Shown piece after piece: positions 1 through 9,915 of a DNA stretch of 64,000 nt. Origin of the DNA: Lenzites betulinus (Eukaryota; Basidiomycota; Agaricomycetes; Polyporales; Polyporaceae); the NCBI GenBank assembly GCA_022264855.1, contig JABYQU010000032.1:62001-126000 (forward strand), written 5' to 3'. The position numbers and the translations under genes are program-made. Within the stretch, counting starts at the first letter, position 1; each line of letters opens with the position of its first letter. A model generated the notes under the pieces. That model saw nothing but the letters and a program-made list of their open reading frames with translations. It made no database searches and was not told where the DNA came from.

Positions 1-461
1 GTGTAGGATGAGCATACATAAGTGTACAGGAGGAATACATAAAGGAGACGGATAGGAGGACAAGGCCTACATTGAATGTATGTAACCTGATGGACGTGGG
101 GGAATGGGGAATGAGTGCAACAGCTTACCACATATTCTATATATCATTCAGCATCCACCTCACTAGCTGATTATGCTGCACAACATCTTGCACGCCGTTC
201 ACCCAAGCTTTTGTGACGGAGGTGGCGTTCGGGGAGGTGGTGTACGAAACATATCGAAACTTGACGGAATTGATATCATTCGATGCGCGCAGATGCGTAG
301 TTTCTGTAACACCAGGAATGGAGCCGTTTGGACGAGAAATGAGCGAGATAGAGGCGTTGGAAGCTGAGAGGTGCTGCGAGCGCAAGAGCGCGAGATGGCG
401 GGAAAACCCCCCGGAGTAGGCGCCCGCGACACCGCGCGTGAAAACAGCAATAAGTAGCAAA
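1..461. other. 3' flank of TRM112, no gene seen
   Basis: This stretch lies downstream of the TRM112 stop codon. I see no open frame with recognisable protein similarity and no RNA gene. Confidence 0.4.
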
Positions 462-1101
462 TCAGCCGATCTCATGTTCGGCAAGCAGCTGCATCCACAA
501 ACGAGCAAAACATCAGCACGCCGCATACACAGAGAGCCCCCAGCATGTACCGCGACGCACCATGTTTGGGATCCCATTTGAGATCGGGTACACATGCTTG
601 CAGTTCGGGCATACCATCGCGCCCTCCTCGACGTGGATCTGCCCCGCGCACGCTTTCCGTTAGCCACGGGCTCGCGGAGAAGAACGAATGGGAACGAGGG
701 GAAACGCACCTCCAGTAGTACGTGGTGCAGCGTCCGCAGAAACTCGTCGTCCACCATCTCCGGCTGCTCCGCGGGCAGCGATGTGTCTCCGAGCTGCACG
801 TCCGTCCGTCCGATCCGTCCCAAGAAAGGAAAAAAAAAACCGCGTCAAACGCGCGCGGTCAGCGTCCCGTCCCCCACCGTCCCTTTATAGAACAGAACAG
901 ACGAAAACGCAAACGCACCTGGCGCGCGGCGCCGACGAGCGCGGGCCACTCGAGGCGGGGGAGGAAGCCGCGGAGGAAGTCCGCGTTGAAGTCGGCCTCG
1001 CGCAGCTCGACGGCGGCGTCCTGGAGCTGCAGCGGGAAGTTGTTCGTCGTGCAGCCCTTGGCGTGGCAGGCGAGCAGGTTGTGCGTTATTAGGCGGACCA
1101 T
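462..1101 (-). CDS. TRM112: Trm112-like methyltransferase activator
   Basis: Small zinc-binding protein that, in eukaryotes, activates several methyltransferases (Trm9 and Trm11 for tRNA, Bud23 for rRNA, Mtq2 for release factor eRF1). Four exons join in phase 0 at 919-1101, 710-793, 561-638 and 462-488, giving 123 residues, the normal family size. The protein opens MVRLITHNLLACHAKGC. Cys12 and Cys17 pair with the later CPNC motif (Cys99, Cys102) to form the expected zinc site. The end LLAEHEIG is typical. The start is the ATG at 1101; reading upstream gives no better start. A tRNA-Glu gene lies 138 bp away on the other strand. The identification rests on the conserved N-terminus and the C-terminal zinc motif and is firm. 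Confidence 0.93.
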
Positions 1102-1239
1102 CGTGTGCGTGGAGGGTGGCGGCGGGAGGTGCGATCCAGTGCGCGGTGCTCCGACTCGGAAGGCGGGAGTCGGGTTTGCTGGGTCGCGCTTCGCGAGGTG
1201 TGGAAGTGATAGATACTGTGATGAGAGTGCATATTTCAA

Positions 1240-1311
1240 TCCGATATGGTGTAGTGGCTAACATTATCGCCTCTCACGCGATAGCCCGGGGTTCGATTCC
1301 CCGTGTCGGAA
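1240..1311 (+). tRNA. tRNA-Glu, anticodon CTC
   Basis: A full cloverleaf can be folded. The acceptor stem is TCCGATA with TGTCGGA, and 1311 is the discriminator base. The D arm holds GTGTAGTGGCTA. The anticodon stem ATCGC/GCGAT closes the loop CTCTCAC, which puts anticodon CTC at 1273-1275 and reads GAG. The T arm is GGGG-TTCGATT-CCCC. There is no intron and no encoded CCA, as expected in a nuclear tRNA gene. Confidence 0.96.
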
Positions 1312-1331
1312 TCCGCCAAAATTTCTGAGAG

Positions 1332-1338
1332 TTTTTTT
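1332..1338 (+). terminator. Pol III terminator of tRNA-Glu
   Basis: A run of seven T lies about 20 nt after the tRNA 3' end, the standard RNA polymerase III stop signal. Confidence 0.8.
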
Positions 1339-2198
1339 AGTCGTGGAAGTTGCAGAATGCATTCTATTTTTATGTAAACGAATGACTTTAAACCATTATA
1401 TAGGAGTCCATCGTCGCATTAATGCTGATCTTCCCGTTGTCGGGACCAGTTCCAGGAGGCTTTGCATTGATCATGGGAGCCCACAGCAACATGCTCAGAC
1501 GATCTCATCATAGCACACCATTCCCGGCCACAAGAACACCTAACACCTAGAGGAAGAGGGCCAATGCTGTGGACAGTCTTGTTTACATGCGACCTGGCTG
1601 CGTTCCGCTGCTGCTCCGGCGTCCAAGTTTTCAGACGACCGCGTCCCTGGCCGCGATCGAGATTGCGATCTGTGTGGACGAGGAACGCTCGGAAGAAGCC
1701 AGAAGAAGCCCTGGACCCGGAAGATCGTTTAATTTGGCACGCGGGACAGACTTCGGCACCGAAGATTTTTGAACAACGCTGAGGCTGAGCGATGCGTTCG
1801 CCCTCAGCCAACCTCTTATTATTCAGACACTCTTTCATGACATATAGGCTTGCGCGCGCTGGACTTTCTGCGAAGAAGGAACAGGATAACGTCTGGGCCA
1901 GGGAGGTGCTCGAAATTACTTGCGACGCCATCAATTCTGTGCGACGCACGTGACTCCAGTGCGCCGAATCACAACATCGGAACGAGGGATGCGCGCAATA
2001 TTGCACCATGCAAAGGCGGACACCATGTTCCTGCCGTCTTCTCTTTATCTCGGGATCATGGAGGACAGCGCTCAAATAGCAGCCTCGCGCGGGGCCTGGA
2101 TATCCAGCGTCGCCCCTCCCCGCCGACCCCTCCTTGTGCCCACCTAAAAACACGCGTCTCGTCTGTGCCCACGGTACCCGTCTGTAGCATCAAGCGCT
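1339..2198. other. intergenic, upstream of MFS permease
   Basis: No gene recognised. A 244-codon open frame on the minus strand (1419-2153) has no domain-like features. The last part should carry the promoter of the permease that starts at 2199. Confidence 0.35.
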
Positions 2199-3960
2199 AT
2201 GACTACCAAAGGAGATGGTTCGCTCTACGAGTCGTCGCTGAAGTCGTCCGCGAACGCCGCGGAGAAGGCGCAGGTCCAGCTCGAGCAGCTCGACCCGGAG
2301 CTCGTCAGGCGCACATGGCGGAAGGTGGACTGGAACATCATGCCCATTGCGGTGTGGCTCTACCTGGCGTCCTACATTGATCGGTGGGCACACACTCTGT
2401 TTCTTTTTGTCTGAGGGGGTTGCTGACGCGCTTTTTCAGAGCCAACATCGGAAACGCGAAGGTGCTGGGTCTCGCGAGCGCCCTGCACCTGACGAGCAAC
2501 CAGTATAACTGGGCGCTGTCCATATTCTTCATCGGTTACGTTATATTCGAGACGCCGTCGAATATCCTCCTCCGGAAGCTCAGCCCGAGATGGTATATAC
2601 CTGCGCTGACGGTCAGGAGTTTGCTTCCTTTATCGCCGAATTTGAATTCACGAATCATCATAGGTCTTGTGGGGCCTGATTTGCGCACTGTTTGCGACCG
2701 TTAAAAGCGCATCTGGGCTTCTAGCCATCCGTTTCTTCCTTGGGTTCGCGGAGGCCGGTTTCCTGCCTGGGATCATCTACTGGCGTGAGTGACGAGGCAT
2801 CGTCCGTGCCTGGCACCTGAAACTCACTTTCTGCACAGTTAGCTGCTGGTACCCTCGCACCGTGCTGGGCAGGCGCTTCGGCGTGCTGTATTCAACGGTA
2901 TCGTTAACTGGGGCCTTTGGCGGCCTCCTCGCCACCGGCATTCACTCTCTAGACGGCACGCACGGAATCGCGGGCTGGCAATGGATCTTCATCGTCGAAG
3001 GCGTGATCACGGCCGGCTTTGGAATCGTCGCACTGTTCGTGATGTCCGCCTACCCCGCAGAGGCAAAGTTCCTCACCGAGGAAGAGCGGCGGGTCGTCAT
3101 CCTCACGAACGAGGCCGACCGCGCGCAGAGGGCCTCGGAGGGGTTCAACGCGAAGCAGATACGCACCGCGTTCACCGACTGGCGGACGTACCTCTGGGCG
3201 CTCGTGTTCATCACCATTTACATCCCCGTGTACAGCGTCATCCTGTCCCTGCCCTCCGTCGTCACCGGCCTGGGGTACAAGGGCACGAAGGCGACGCTCA
3301 TGGCGTGCCCGCCATACGGCCTGGGCTTCGTCATCGTGCTCACCGCCGGGTGGACTGCGGACAAGTACGGCCGCCTCTTCTACCACTACTTCGCGGCCAT
3401 TATCGTCACGTCCACCGCCCTCATCGTCCTCATGATCGTCGAGAACCTGGTCGTGCGCTACCTCATGTTCTTCTTCATTATGTTTATGTACGCTGCACCC
3501 TCCCCTTTCCCATCGTGTCCCACACTAACGACTGCGTAATACAGGTTCATCCCCGTGTCCATCGTGTGGGTGTGGCTCACCGCGAACCTCGCGGGCCCGA
3601 ACAAGCGCGCCGCCGCGATGGGCCTCGTCTTCTCCGTGGGCAACATCGGCGGCGCGGTCGCGGGCCAGATCTACCGCGCGGAGTGGGCGCCGCGGTACGT
3701 GCAGGGGCACGCGATCAACCTCGCCTGCTACGTGATCGCGCTCGTCGCGGGCACCGCGCTCTGGTGGAGCTATAAGACGGACAACGCGCGGCGCGACCGC
3801 GAGGCGCACAAGACGGTGAAGCGCACGGGGCCGCTCGATTTGTCGGGGGAGGACCTGGGGGATTTAGGTGATAGGTGAGTCGTATTTCGGTGTCTTGAAA
3901 GTAAGAAGTGGGACTGATGAGTATTTTTTCAGGCATCCGAGCTTTAGATATTACCTGTAG
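2199..3960 (+). CDS. MFS permease, Dal5/Tna1 (anion:cation symporter) type
   Basis: Plasma-membrane transporter of the major facilitator superfamily, closest in pattern to the fungal allantoate/nicotinate permease group. These proton symporters import small organic anions or vitamins. Six exons (2199-2383, 2440-2611, 2664-2784, 2839-3487, 3545-3874, 3933-3960) join in frame to 494 residues, the family norm. Family marks are the N-terminal cytosolic helix with WRKVDWNIMPI, then YLASYIDRANIGNAK at the end of helix 1, RFFLGFAEAGFLPGIIYW, and WQWIFIVEG. The last exon is tiny and encodes HPSFRYYL, close to the usual end of this family, which fixes the C-terminus. The substrate cannot be read from sequence. 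Allantoate, nicotinate, pantothenate, biotin and small peptides are all known in the group. Confidence 0.88.
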
Positions 3961-4347
3961 ATTATGACCGACCGCTCAATGGGCCCGCGTAGAGTGCGGG
4001 TATTACGAGTCACGACTGTATTTTAGCATCTGACGAACATGATTAGTAATGACCTCAGATGGGACTTTCTGGCACCATATCGCGTTTCAACGTCTTCGCG
4101 AGTATCACGCACCATGACAAAAGTACACCTCGAGGTCGCTGTTGTATGAATGCCTATGAACGCCCGGCCGGCGGTCATACAGTTCAATGCTAACGCCGAT
4201 CATGTCGATCATAAACTGCGTATAAGTCGAATCTAATCTTATCTAACTAGCTAGCGTAAGTAGCAAAGTACCGGCGCCGACAGCTCTTGACCACGAACCA
4301 CCACCAGCACCCGCGCTCGCACACTCGGATCCGGAGCGGTCGCAGCC
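3961..4347. other. intergenic between permease and F-box gene
   Basis: AT-richer spacer between two genes on the same strand. It holds the permease 3' end and the F-box promoter. No further gene seen. Confidence 0.4.
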
Positions 4348-6598
4348 ATGTCGCTCTCCGCCGTACCCACAGAGGTCGTCGAGCTCATACTGATATTCGC
4401 CGCCGCAGCTCACTCCCCGGAAACAGTGGCCGCATTCGCCAGGACATGCCGGGCACACCGGGAGCTCGTGTACGGCGCATCCGACAGCCACCTCTGGCGC
4501 GAGATCTTCCTCGCGACGTTCGACGACCCGCGCGAGTCCGGAGGGGGCCCAGGATGGGAGGACGCAAACGCACAGCGGGATGTGTCCGCCGGCAAGAAAG
4601 ACGCGGGCTTCGACTGGGGCGTCGAGTACCGCAAGCGCATCTGGGCCGCACACTATTTCACGCGCGAGGCCGCCGCCACCCCGACGAGCATGGACGAGAT
4701 CGCGCAATCATATGGCCCAGACGTCGTACGACGGAACATATGCGCACTCGACGCCCTCGGCTCCGTCGTCCGCACCGTGCTCTACTGCTCCCCCTCCGTC
4801 GTCATCTCATTCCTCGCCAGAGACACCTCGGGCGGGCTATCCACCATTGGCTCGGAATACCCGACCTTCCCGCCCCTCTCGCAGGTCTCGCGCGGGTCCT
4901 CCGGTGCCTTCTCCACGACGTACGGGCACGCCACGAGCTCGCGCAACATCGCCTGGCTCAGCAACGCCCTCGCGAACGGCTACCCGCCCTCGATCATCGC
5001 GCGCTTCTGCGGCCGGAAGTGGGAGGGCGGCACCGCGGGCCAGTTCCTCGAGGAGGACGAGTTCCGGGAGATGCAGGCCGCGGGCTTCCTCATCGCGTGC
5101 ACGGGCTTCGTCCCGATGCCGCACAACGCCGCACCGCCGACGTCCCCCGTCGACGGCCCGATGCCCGCGCCGCCCGCCGCGTCGTTTATGTCCGAGGAGG
5201 CGCAGCGGAAGCGCGCGCGGCGGCTCGCGCGCATGCGGGTGTACAACATGCGCTACCTGGGGCGCGAGCGCCATTGGGGGCCGTACCTGCCGTGCGAGGA
5301 GAAGAAGGTGACGCGCGTGTCGAGTATGCCGATTGACGATGATCTGCTGCAGCCTATATTGGCGCTGTTTCACATGCCGGGAATCGATCACGACGACGAA
5401 GAGGAGGAGGAGGCAGAAGACCACGACCATGAGCATGAGCATGAACACGGGGACGAGGAGGATGAGGAGGACGACGACGAAGAGCACGAGCACGAGCACG
5501 AAGATGACCAAGAGCATGAACACGAGGAGCAAGGCGACGAGCCTGGCGGTGCGGCAGAGCAGCCCGCCTCCCGAGGCGCAGCGGGGCAGCCTGCGGCCTC
5601 GTCTGCACAACTCAGTCCGCCGACTCCCGCGCAGCTGCGCCCCGACTGGGCCTACCTCGCCGCGGTGCGCACGCTCGTCGAGGCTAACCTACGCGAGGCA
5701 TTTGCGGGTGAGGATCTGAGCGGGCTGCTTTCGCTTGAAGGCCTTCGGCCGGGCAGTGCTCCATGGGATGCGAGCCACTATAAGGTCGATCCGTCTGTGG
5801 ATGTTGCGACGTCGGACAAAGGGAAGGGGAGGGTAAGTGACTCGGATGAAGATGAGGTGGAGGGCTGGGATTGGGCTGGCGTTACTGGGGTGTGGAAGTA
5901 GGTGTCTACTGATCTTGTGATCGCTCACCGTACTCAAGAATTTCCCGCAGGCGCTGTGTGTGTTGGATGGACTACAGAGATTTAATATGTGAGCCAAGTC
6001 GTTTGACATCGCTCGTGCAGTTACTCATTCAAGATGCAGTGCACAACGTAAATCGCTCTCCCCTCGTGGTGGAACCCCGTCGCCGACTGACACAAGTTCT
6101 TCATGCAGCTCTCCGGCGAGTTCGACGACTCGCGCATGGGCGAGGCCGTGCGCCTCGCGGGCATGAGCATCCGCATCAAGCGTTATTCCCCTTCGCAAGT
6201 GCCCGCCTACGCACACCTGCCCACGATCCACGTCGTCGGCGAGTCCGACGGGGCGTCCTCGCTCGGCCACCCGCGCCGCATACACGGCACCGTCGGCGTC
6301 ATCGCAGACGGGAGCGTGCGCTGGAATCTCGCAAGTGTCTCTCTTCTACCTGTGATTGGGGGCGTTTTCTCACGTTGCGCTCAAGAAGTTTTCTGCGGTG
6401 GATGGCGGGGATGCGGATGAGTGGGTGTCGGAGGGCGTACAGGTTGGCGGGGTCGCGTCTGCCATGGGCGTCTTGGGGATGTGGACCGGTGCGTCGCACG
6501 AACGGATGGACCCGCTTGGTGAGTAGCGATGCTCTGTGGGTATACCTGTCGGCTCACTTGGTTCTTCAGGTCCGACCTGGGCGTGGAAGGTCGGGTAG
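4348..6598 (+). CDS. large F-box protein with His/Asp/Glu-rich repeat
   Basis: Probable substrate receptor of an SCF ubiquitin ligase. The N-terminus (LSAVPTEVVELILIFAA, then TCRAHRELVY..LWREIFLATF) is an F-box fold. Six exons fit: 4348-5897, 5951-5988, 6034-6047 (only 14 nt), 6109-6336, 6386-6518 and 6570-6598, giving 663 residues. The large first exon could end at an in-frame stop at 5899-5901. Splicing at 5898 instead adds a C-terminal domain seen in many agaricomycete F-box proteins (RCVCWMDYRDL, GTVGVIADGSVRW, WVSEGVQVGG, GMWTGASHERMDPLGPTWAWKVG), so I prefer the long form. Residues about 346-398 are an acidic stretch with many HE and HD repeats. The 6336/6386 junction is less certain than the others. 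Confidence 0.8.
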
Positions 6599-6844
6599 GA
6601 TTGGGTCTCCTCGGACAAGCTTCGTTGGGATAACTAATTGTGCTTTCGCCGTGCTGTGTCGGATGAAGCTGAAGTGTCATAGATGTACAAATGTATTGCT
6701 GGATGGCTGTAAAACAGAACATTATCCTTGCTATCATAACAATGCAATCACTAAGTATACGGCAGAGGTATCCTAACACACTAGTCCATGCGCTCGCTAC
6801 ACTACATACATTGATCATAATACCCGATGCAATGAACTGTCTCG

Positions 6845-8920
6845 TCAAACGCTCGCCGAAAGGGCATGCGTACCTTCTCCTACCATCTCCTCAGGAGACA
6901 CAACAGAGGGGGACTGAGCGCCCTGCCGGAGGGCCCTCAGCTCATTCAACGACTTCTCCAAAATCTGCAGCTTGTCCTCCCAATTCCCATCATGGTTCAT
7001 CCGCCGCGCCTGCTCGATGACGTCCGCGAGCACGTCCACGAACTCGCCCTCGAGCGCGCGCGCGTACTTGCGCTCGAGCGCGACGAGGTGCAGCGCGAGG
7101 CGCGCGATCGGGTACAGCAGCGCGGGCTCGTTGCGCCACAGCGGCGTCTCGAAGAACGCGCGCAGGTGCGCGAGCGTGCGCTGTAGGTCCGCGCGCAGCT
7201 CTGTGTAGTCCGCGGGCGAGAGCGAGGGCAGCGTCGCGAGGCAGATCACGAGGTCGCATGCGTCCAGGAAGTGCTTCAGCTTGGGCCCGTTTGTCCCGTC
7301 TTGGTGCGCGGAGGCGACGAACTTGACTAGCGCTGCGAGATCTAGGGACATGCGGTTCAGTGGGTGGTTCGGGCGACATGATGTGCTGGGGGTGCGCACC
7401 GTGACAGCCTCCCGACCAGTGCTGGTCCGCGAGCGCGAGATTCCGCCACAGCTGCTGGTAGAGGATCGAAAACGCGTACTGCCGCACCTTCTCGTCCGGG
7501 TCGCCTACGTCGCCCACCATCGCAAAGAACACGCGGCAGAAGTGGTCGTACGTGAGCGGCAGCGTGCGCACCAAGAGCGGCTCCAGGACACGCATCGTGC
7601 GGATCGCGTGGTCGTGCAAGCTGCTGCCCGCCGGCGCGGCGCGGGTCCGCTGGAGAGTGTCGAGCGTGAGGTCCGTCAGGACCGCGACGGACTCCGTGCG
7701 GTCGTTGTGCGTGTCGAAGTACGGCAGCCCGTTCTCGATGCGGTCCGCGCGGTGCGCCATGATGTCGTAGAACGCTTGCACGGCCGCGTCCGGGGCCATG
7801 TCGTTCAGGCACGGCCGGATGACGTCTTGCAGGAACGTGTCTTCGAGGAAGGTCGCGTCGGCCTCGACGATGAGGTGTTGGTCGAGCACGGGGCCGGAGG
7901 CGTCCACTAGGATCCGCTCGCGCGCGACCCAGCTGTATGTGTTCGGCTTGTTCGCGAAGGGGGCGAGCTTCTGGACGAGCCGCTTTGCGTAGCGACTGCG
8001 GGTGCGAGAGAAGTATCCTTCGACTCCGGATGCTGCTAGTCTGTTAGCAGAGGCAGAAAGGGTTCGGGAGACACTGCGCAGGGGCCGTTTGAGGGCCTGG
8101 AAAACGACGAAGAAGCCCCAGGCCTGCGGGGACTGGTATGCGCAGTCGTCTTTGAAGGTCGGCAAGACAGTAGTGGCCAAGATGAAGAAGAGCAGGATGG
8201 CCACGAGGACGCTGGCGATATTCGCGATTGTGTCGTTGAGTTGTTTGAGGAAAAGGACTAGGCCGACAAGGAAGAGCACTACGGCACCCTGGAGCAGGAT
8301 TGGGAGGACCATCATGATCTCGGAAACCCTCCACTTCTTCAGGCTATCCCGGCGGAACTGTCGTACCCGAGCAATCTCAGGGGAGACACTGGTGAGACCG
8401 GCCATGTACTGGTTGAGCCATTGCCTGACGAGGATGCTGACCGACGCTGCGGCGAGACTACAGATGAGGCCGGAGAACCAGAGAGCATTTATTGCCACCG
8501 CGTAGCGCATTGAAGGTCCAGCAGATATCGAGGGCATGGTAGACGTTATGACATTCGCGTTCGATTGCTGGGTGCTGTCGGTGACAACTGTGATGGATAT
8601 GACGGGGTTATTCGAGTTCTGGGGCTGTAGCATCTTGTATGCTTCAACGTCGAAGGCTGTAAGAATCGCCGAGAAGAGAGCCGCCTAGCAAGAGGGAGCC
8701 ATCGCGTGCCGTCAACGCGATACTTGGACCCGGGGGACTTGATACTCACGAATACAAGCTCTGTATCGATCTCTTCTTTCCATGCTTGGATTCGTGCCTC
8801 CTCGTGATCCTTCATGGCCATTGCGCAGTGCGTCCAGGCCTCAACATATGCCGCCTCTGTGCTGGTGGTCGCCATGGTCGTGGCTGGGGAACGAATCGGT
8901 AATTCCTGCGCCAGGAACAT
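6845..8920 (-). CDS. DUF6535 multi-pass membrane protein
   Basis: Member of a family found almost only in Agaricomycetes, of unknown function. Three exons (8750-8920, 7400-8684, 6845-7341) join in frame to about 650 residues. The family core is visible: an N-terminal segment ending IDTELVF, then AALFSAILTAFDVEAYKMLQP, and hydrophobic segments near YAVAINALWFSGLICSLAAA, MMVLPILLQGAVVLFLVGLV and IASVLVAILLFFILATTV. The remaining 400 residues look soluble and helical. The start is uncertain: ATG at 8920 is taken, ATG at 8875 is also in frame, and an upstream exon is possible. The gene converges with the F-box gene across 246 bp. Such genes are often numerous in mushroom genomes. Confidence 0.8.
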
Positions 8921-9915
8921 GTCGTGCCATTCAGCCAAAGAAAGCCGCCTCAAAGTCGAAAGCAACGTACCCGTAACTCTACTGCTGGTCCTCCATAAGT
9001 CGGCTTCCTATTGAAGGTTCGGTGAATGGGCTGAAAAGGCTGATAAGTTTCACAGTGAAAGATACAACGTGGAATGACCTGCCTCTCTTATACGATATGG
9101 CTCGATTCTAACTCCTTCCGCAATTGCGGTTGAACGACCTGAAGCTTGCCGTTCTCGAGCATGTACTCGAGTTGACCGCTGCCTGGAAAAGGTGGCCATT
9201 GCTACCTGTTAATTAATGGGTATACAGTGGTGTGCAGATGACCTTCGGGAATCGGGAGAAGTGCGGCTGGGGTCAACTGCCACGATGTATATAACGGGAG
9301 GGCAGCCGCCGACGTAGACAGCTCCCGTGATACGGCCCCTGTATCGCAGACGACTTTGCGAAGGCAGCGAGGCATTGCGCTTTCCTATGCGGCTGAGAAA
9401 GTCGTGGCAGGTGAGAAGACCGCAGCGAACGGCCAAAGAGACAGCTTGACGTACCTGGCCAATTTGAGCTCAGTTACCCCGCGGCAGGGCGGTGTGAACG
9501 GATGCATTAAAGGCTATCAAAGGCTTTCAGTGGTTTCAGATGATACGAACGTGCGCGATGGCAGTTGTCCACGACGCAGACAACCTTATTTGGGGCATTG
9601 ACCATGCACGTTCCTACGTCAGTTACTCGCAGGACTTCTGATATCTGATGCTTCAGAAAGAGGAACAGATGAATGTGGTATAACAATAACTAGATGGTAC
9701 AATGTCAATCGCGCAGCATTAAGGAACGCCCCCGTCTCCTGGAGGTGCCACTCAGCTAGTAGTGTAGGTATGAACAGCCTGTGGCCCTCGTGCGCTGTTG
9801 TTAGTATGTTGATGTGGGTCCAGTCTGGAATAAGCTCCCTCTCCTGGAGAACGGGCGCATCAGCTACACGCTTCAGAGAACAAGAGGCGTGGATTCCGGC
9901 GCACCTGAGAAGACC
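8921..9915. other. intergenic with a possible coding remnant
   Basis: Separates two minus-strand genes. Apart from the 9088-9201 fragment listed separately, I see no convincing exon set. Confidence 0.35.
9088..9201 (-). pseudogene. orphan 3' exon-like fragment
   Basis: After a possible acceptor (TAG at 9202-9204), 37 codons read QWPPFPGSGQLEYMLENGKL and on to a TAA at 9088-9090. The composition looks like protein, but I found no exons that connect upstream and I do not recognise the family. It may be the last exon of an unrecognised gene or a relic. Confidence 0.2.

Noticed and set aside
1419..2153. 244-codon minus-strand open frame upstream of the MFS permease
   Set aside because: The composition is mixed and Cys/Arg-rich, with no motifs or hydrophobic pattern; splice-like signals do not support a gene.
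9810..9870. Plus-strand LLENGRISYTLQR text that resembles the LENGKLQVVQ text on the minus strand at 9.1 kb
   Set aside because: The nucleotide match is limited to about 20 bp with mismatches, so an inverted repeat cannot be claimed.
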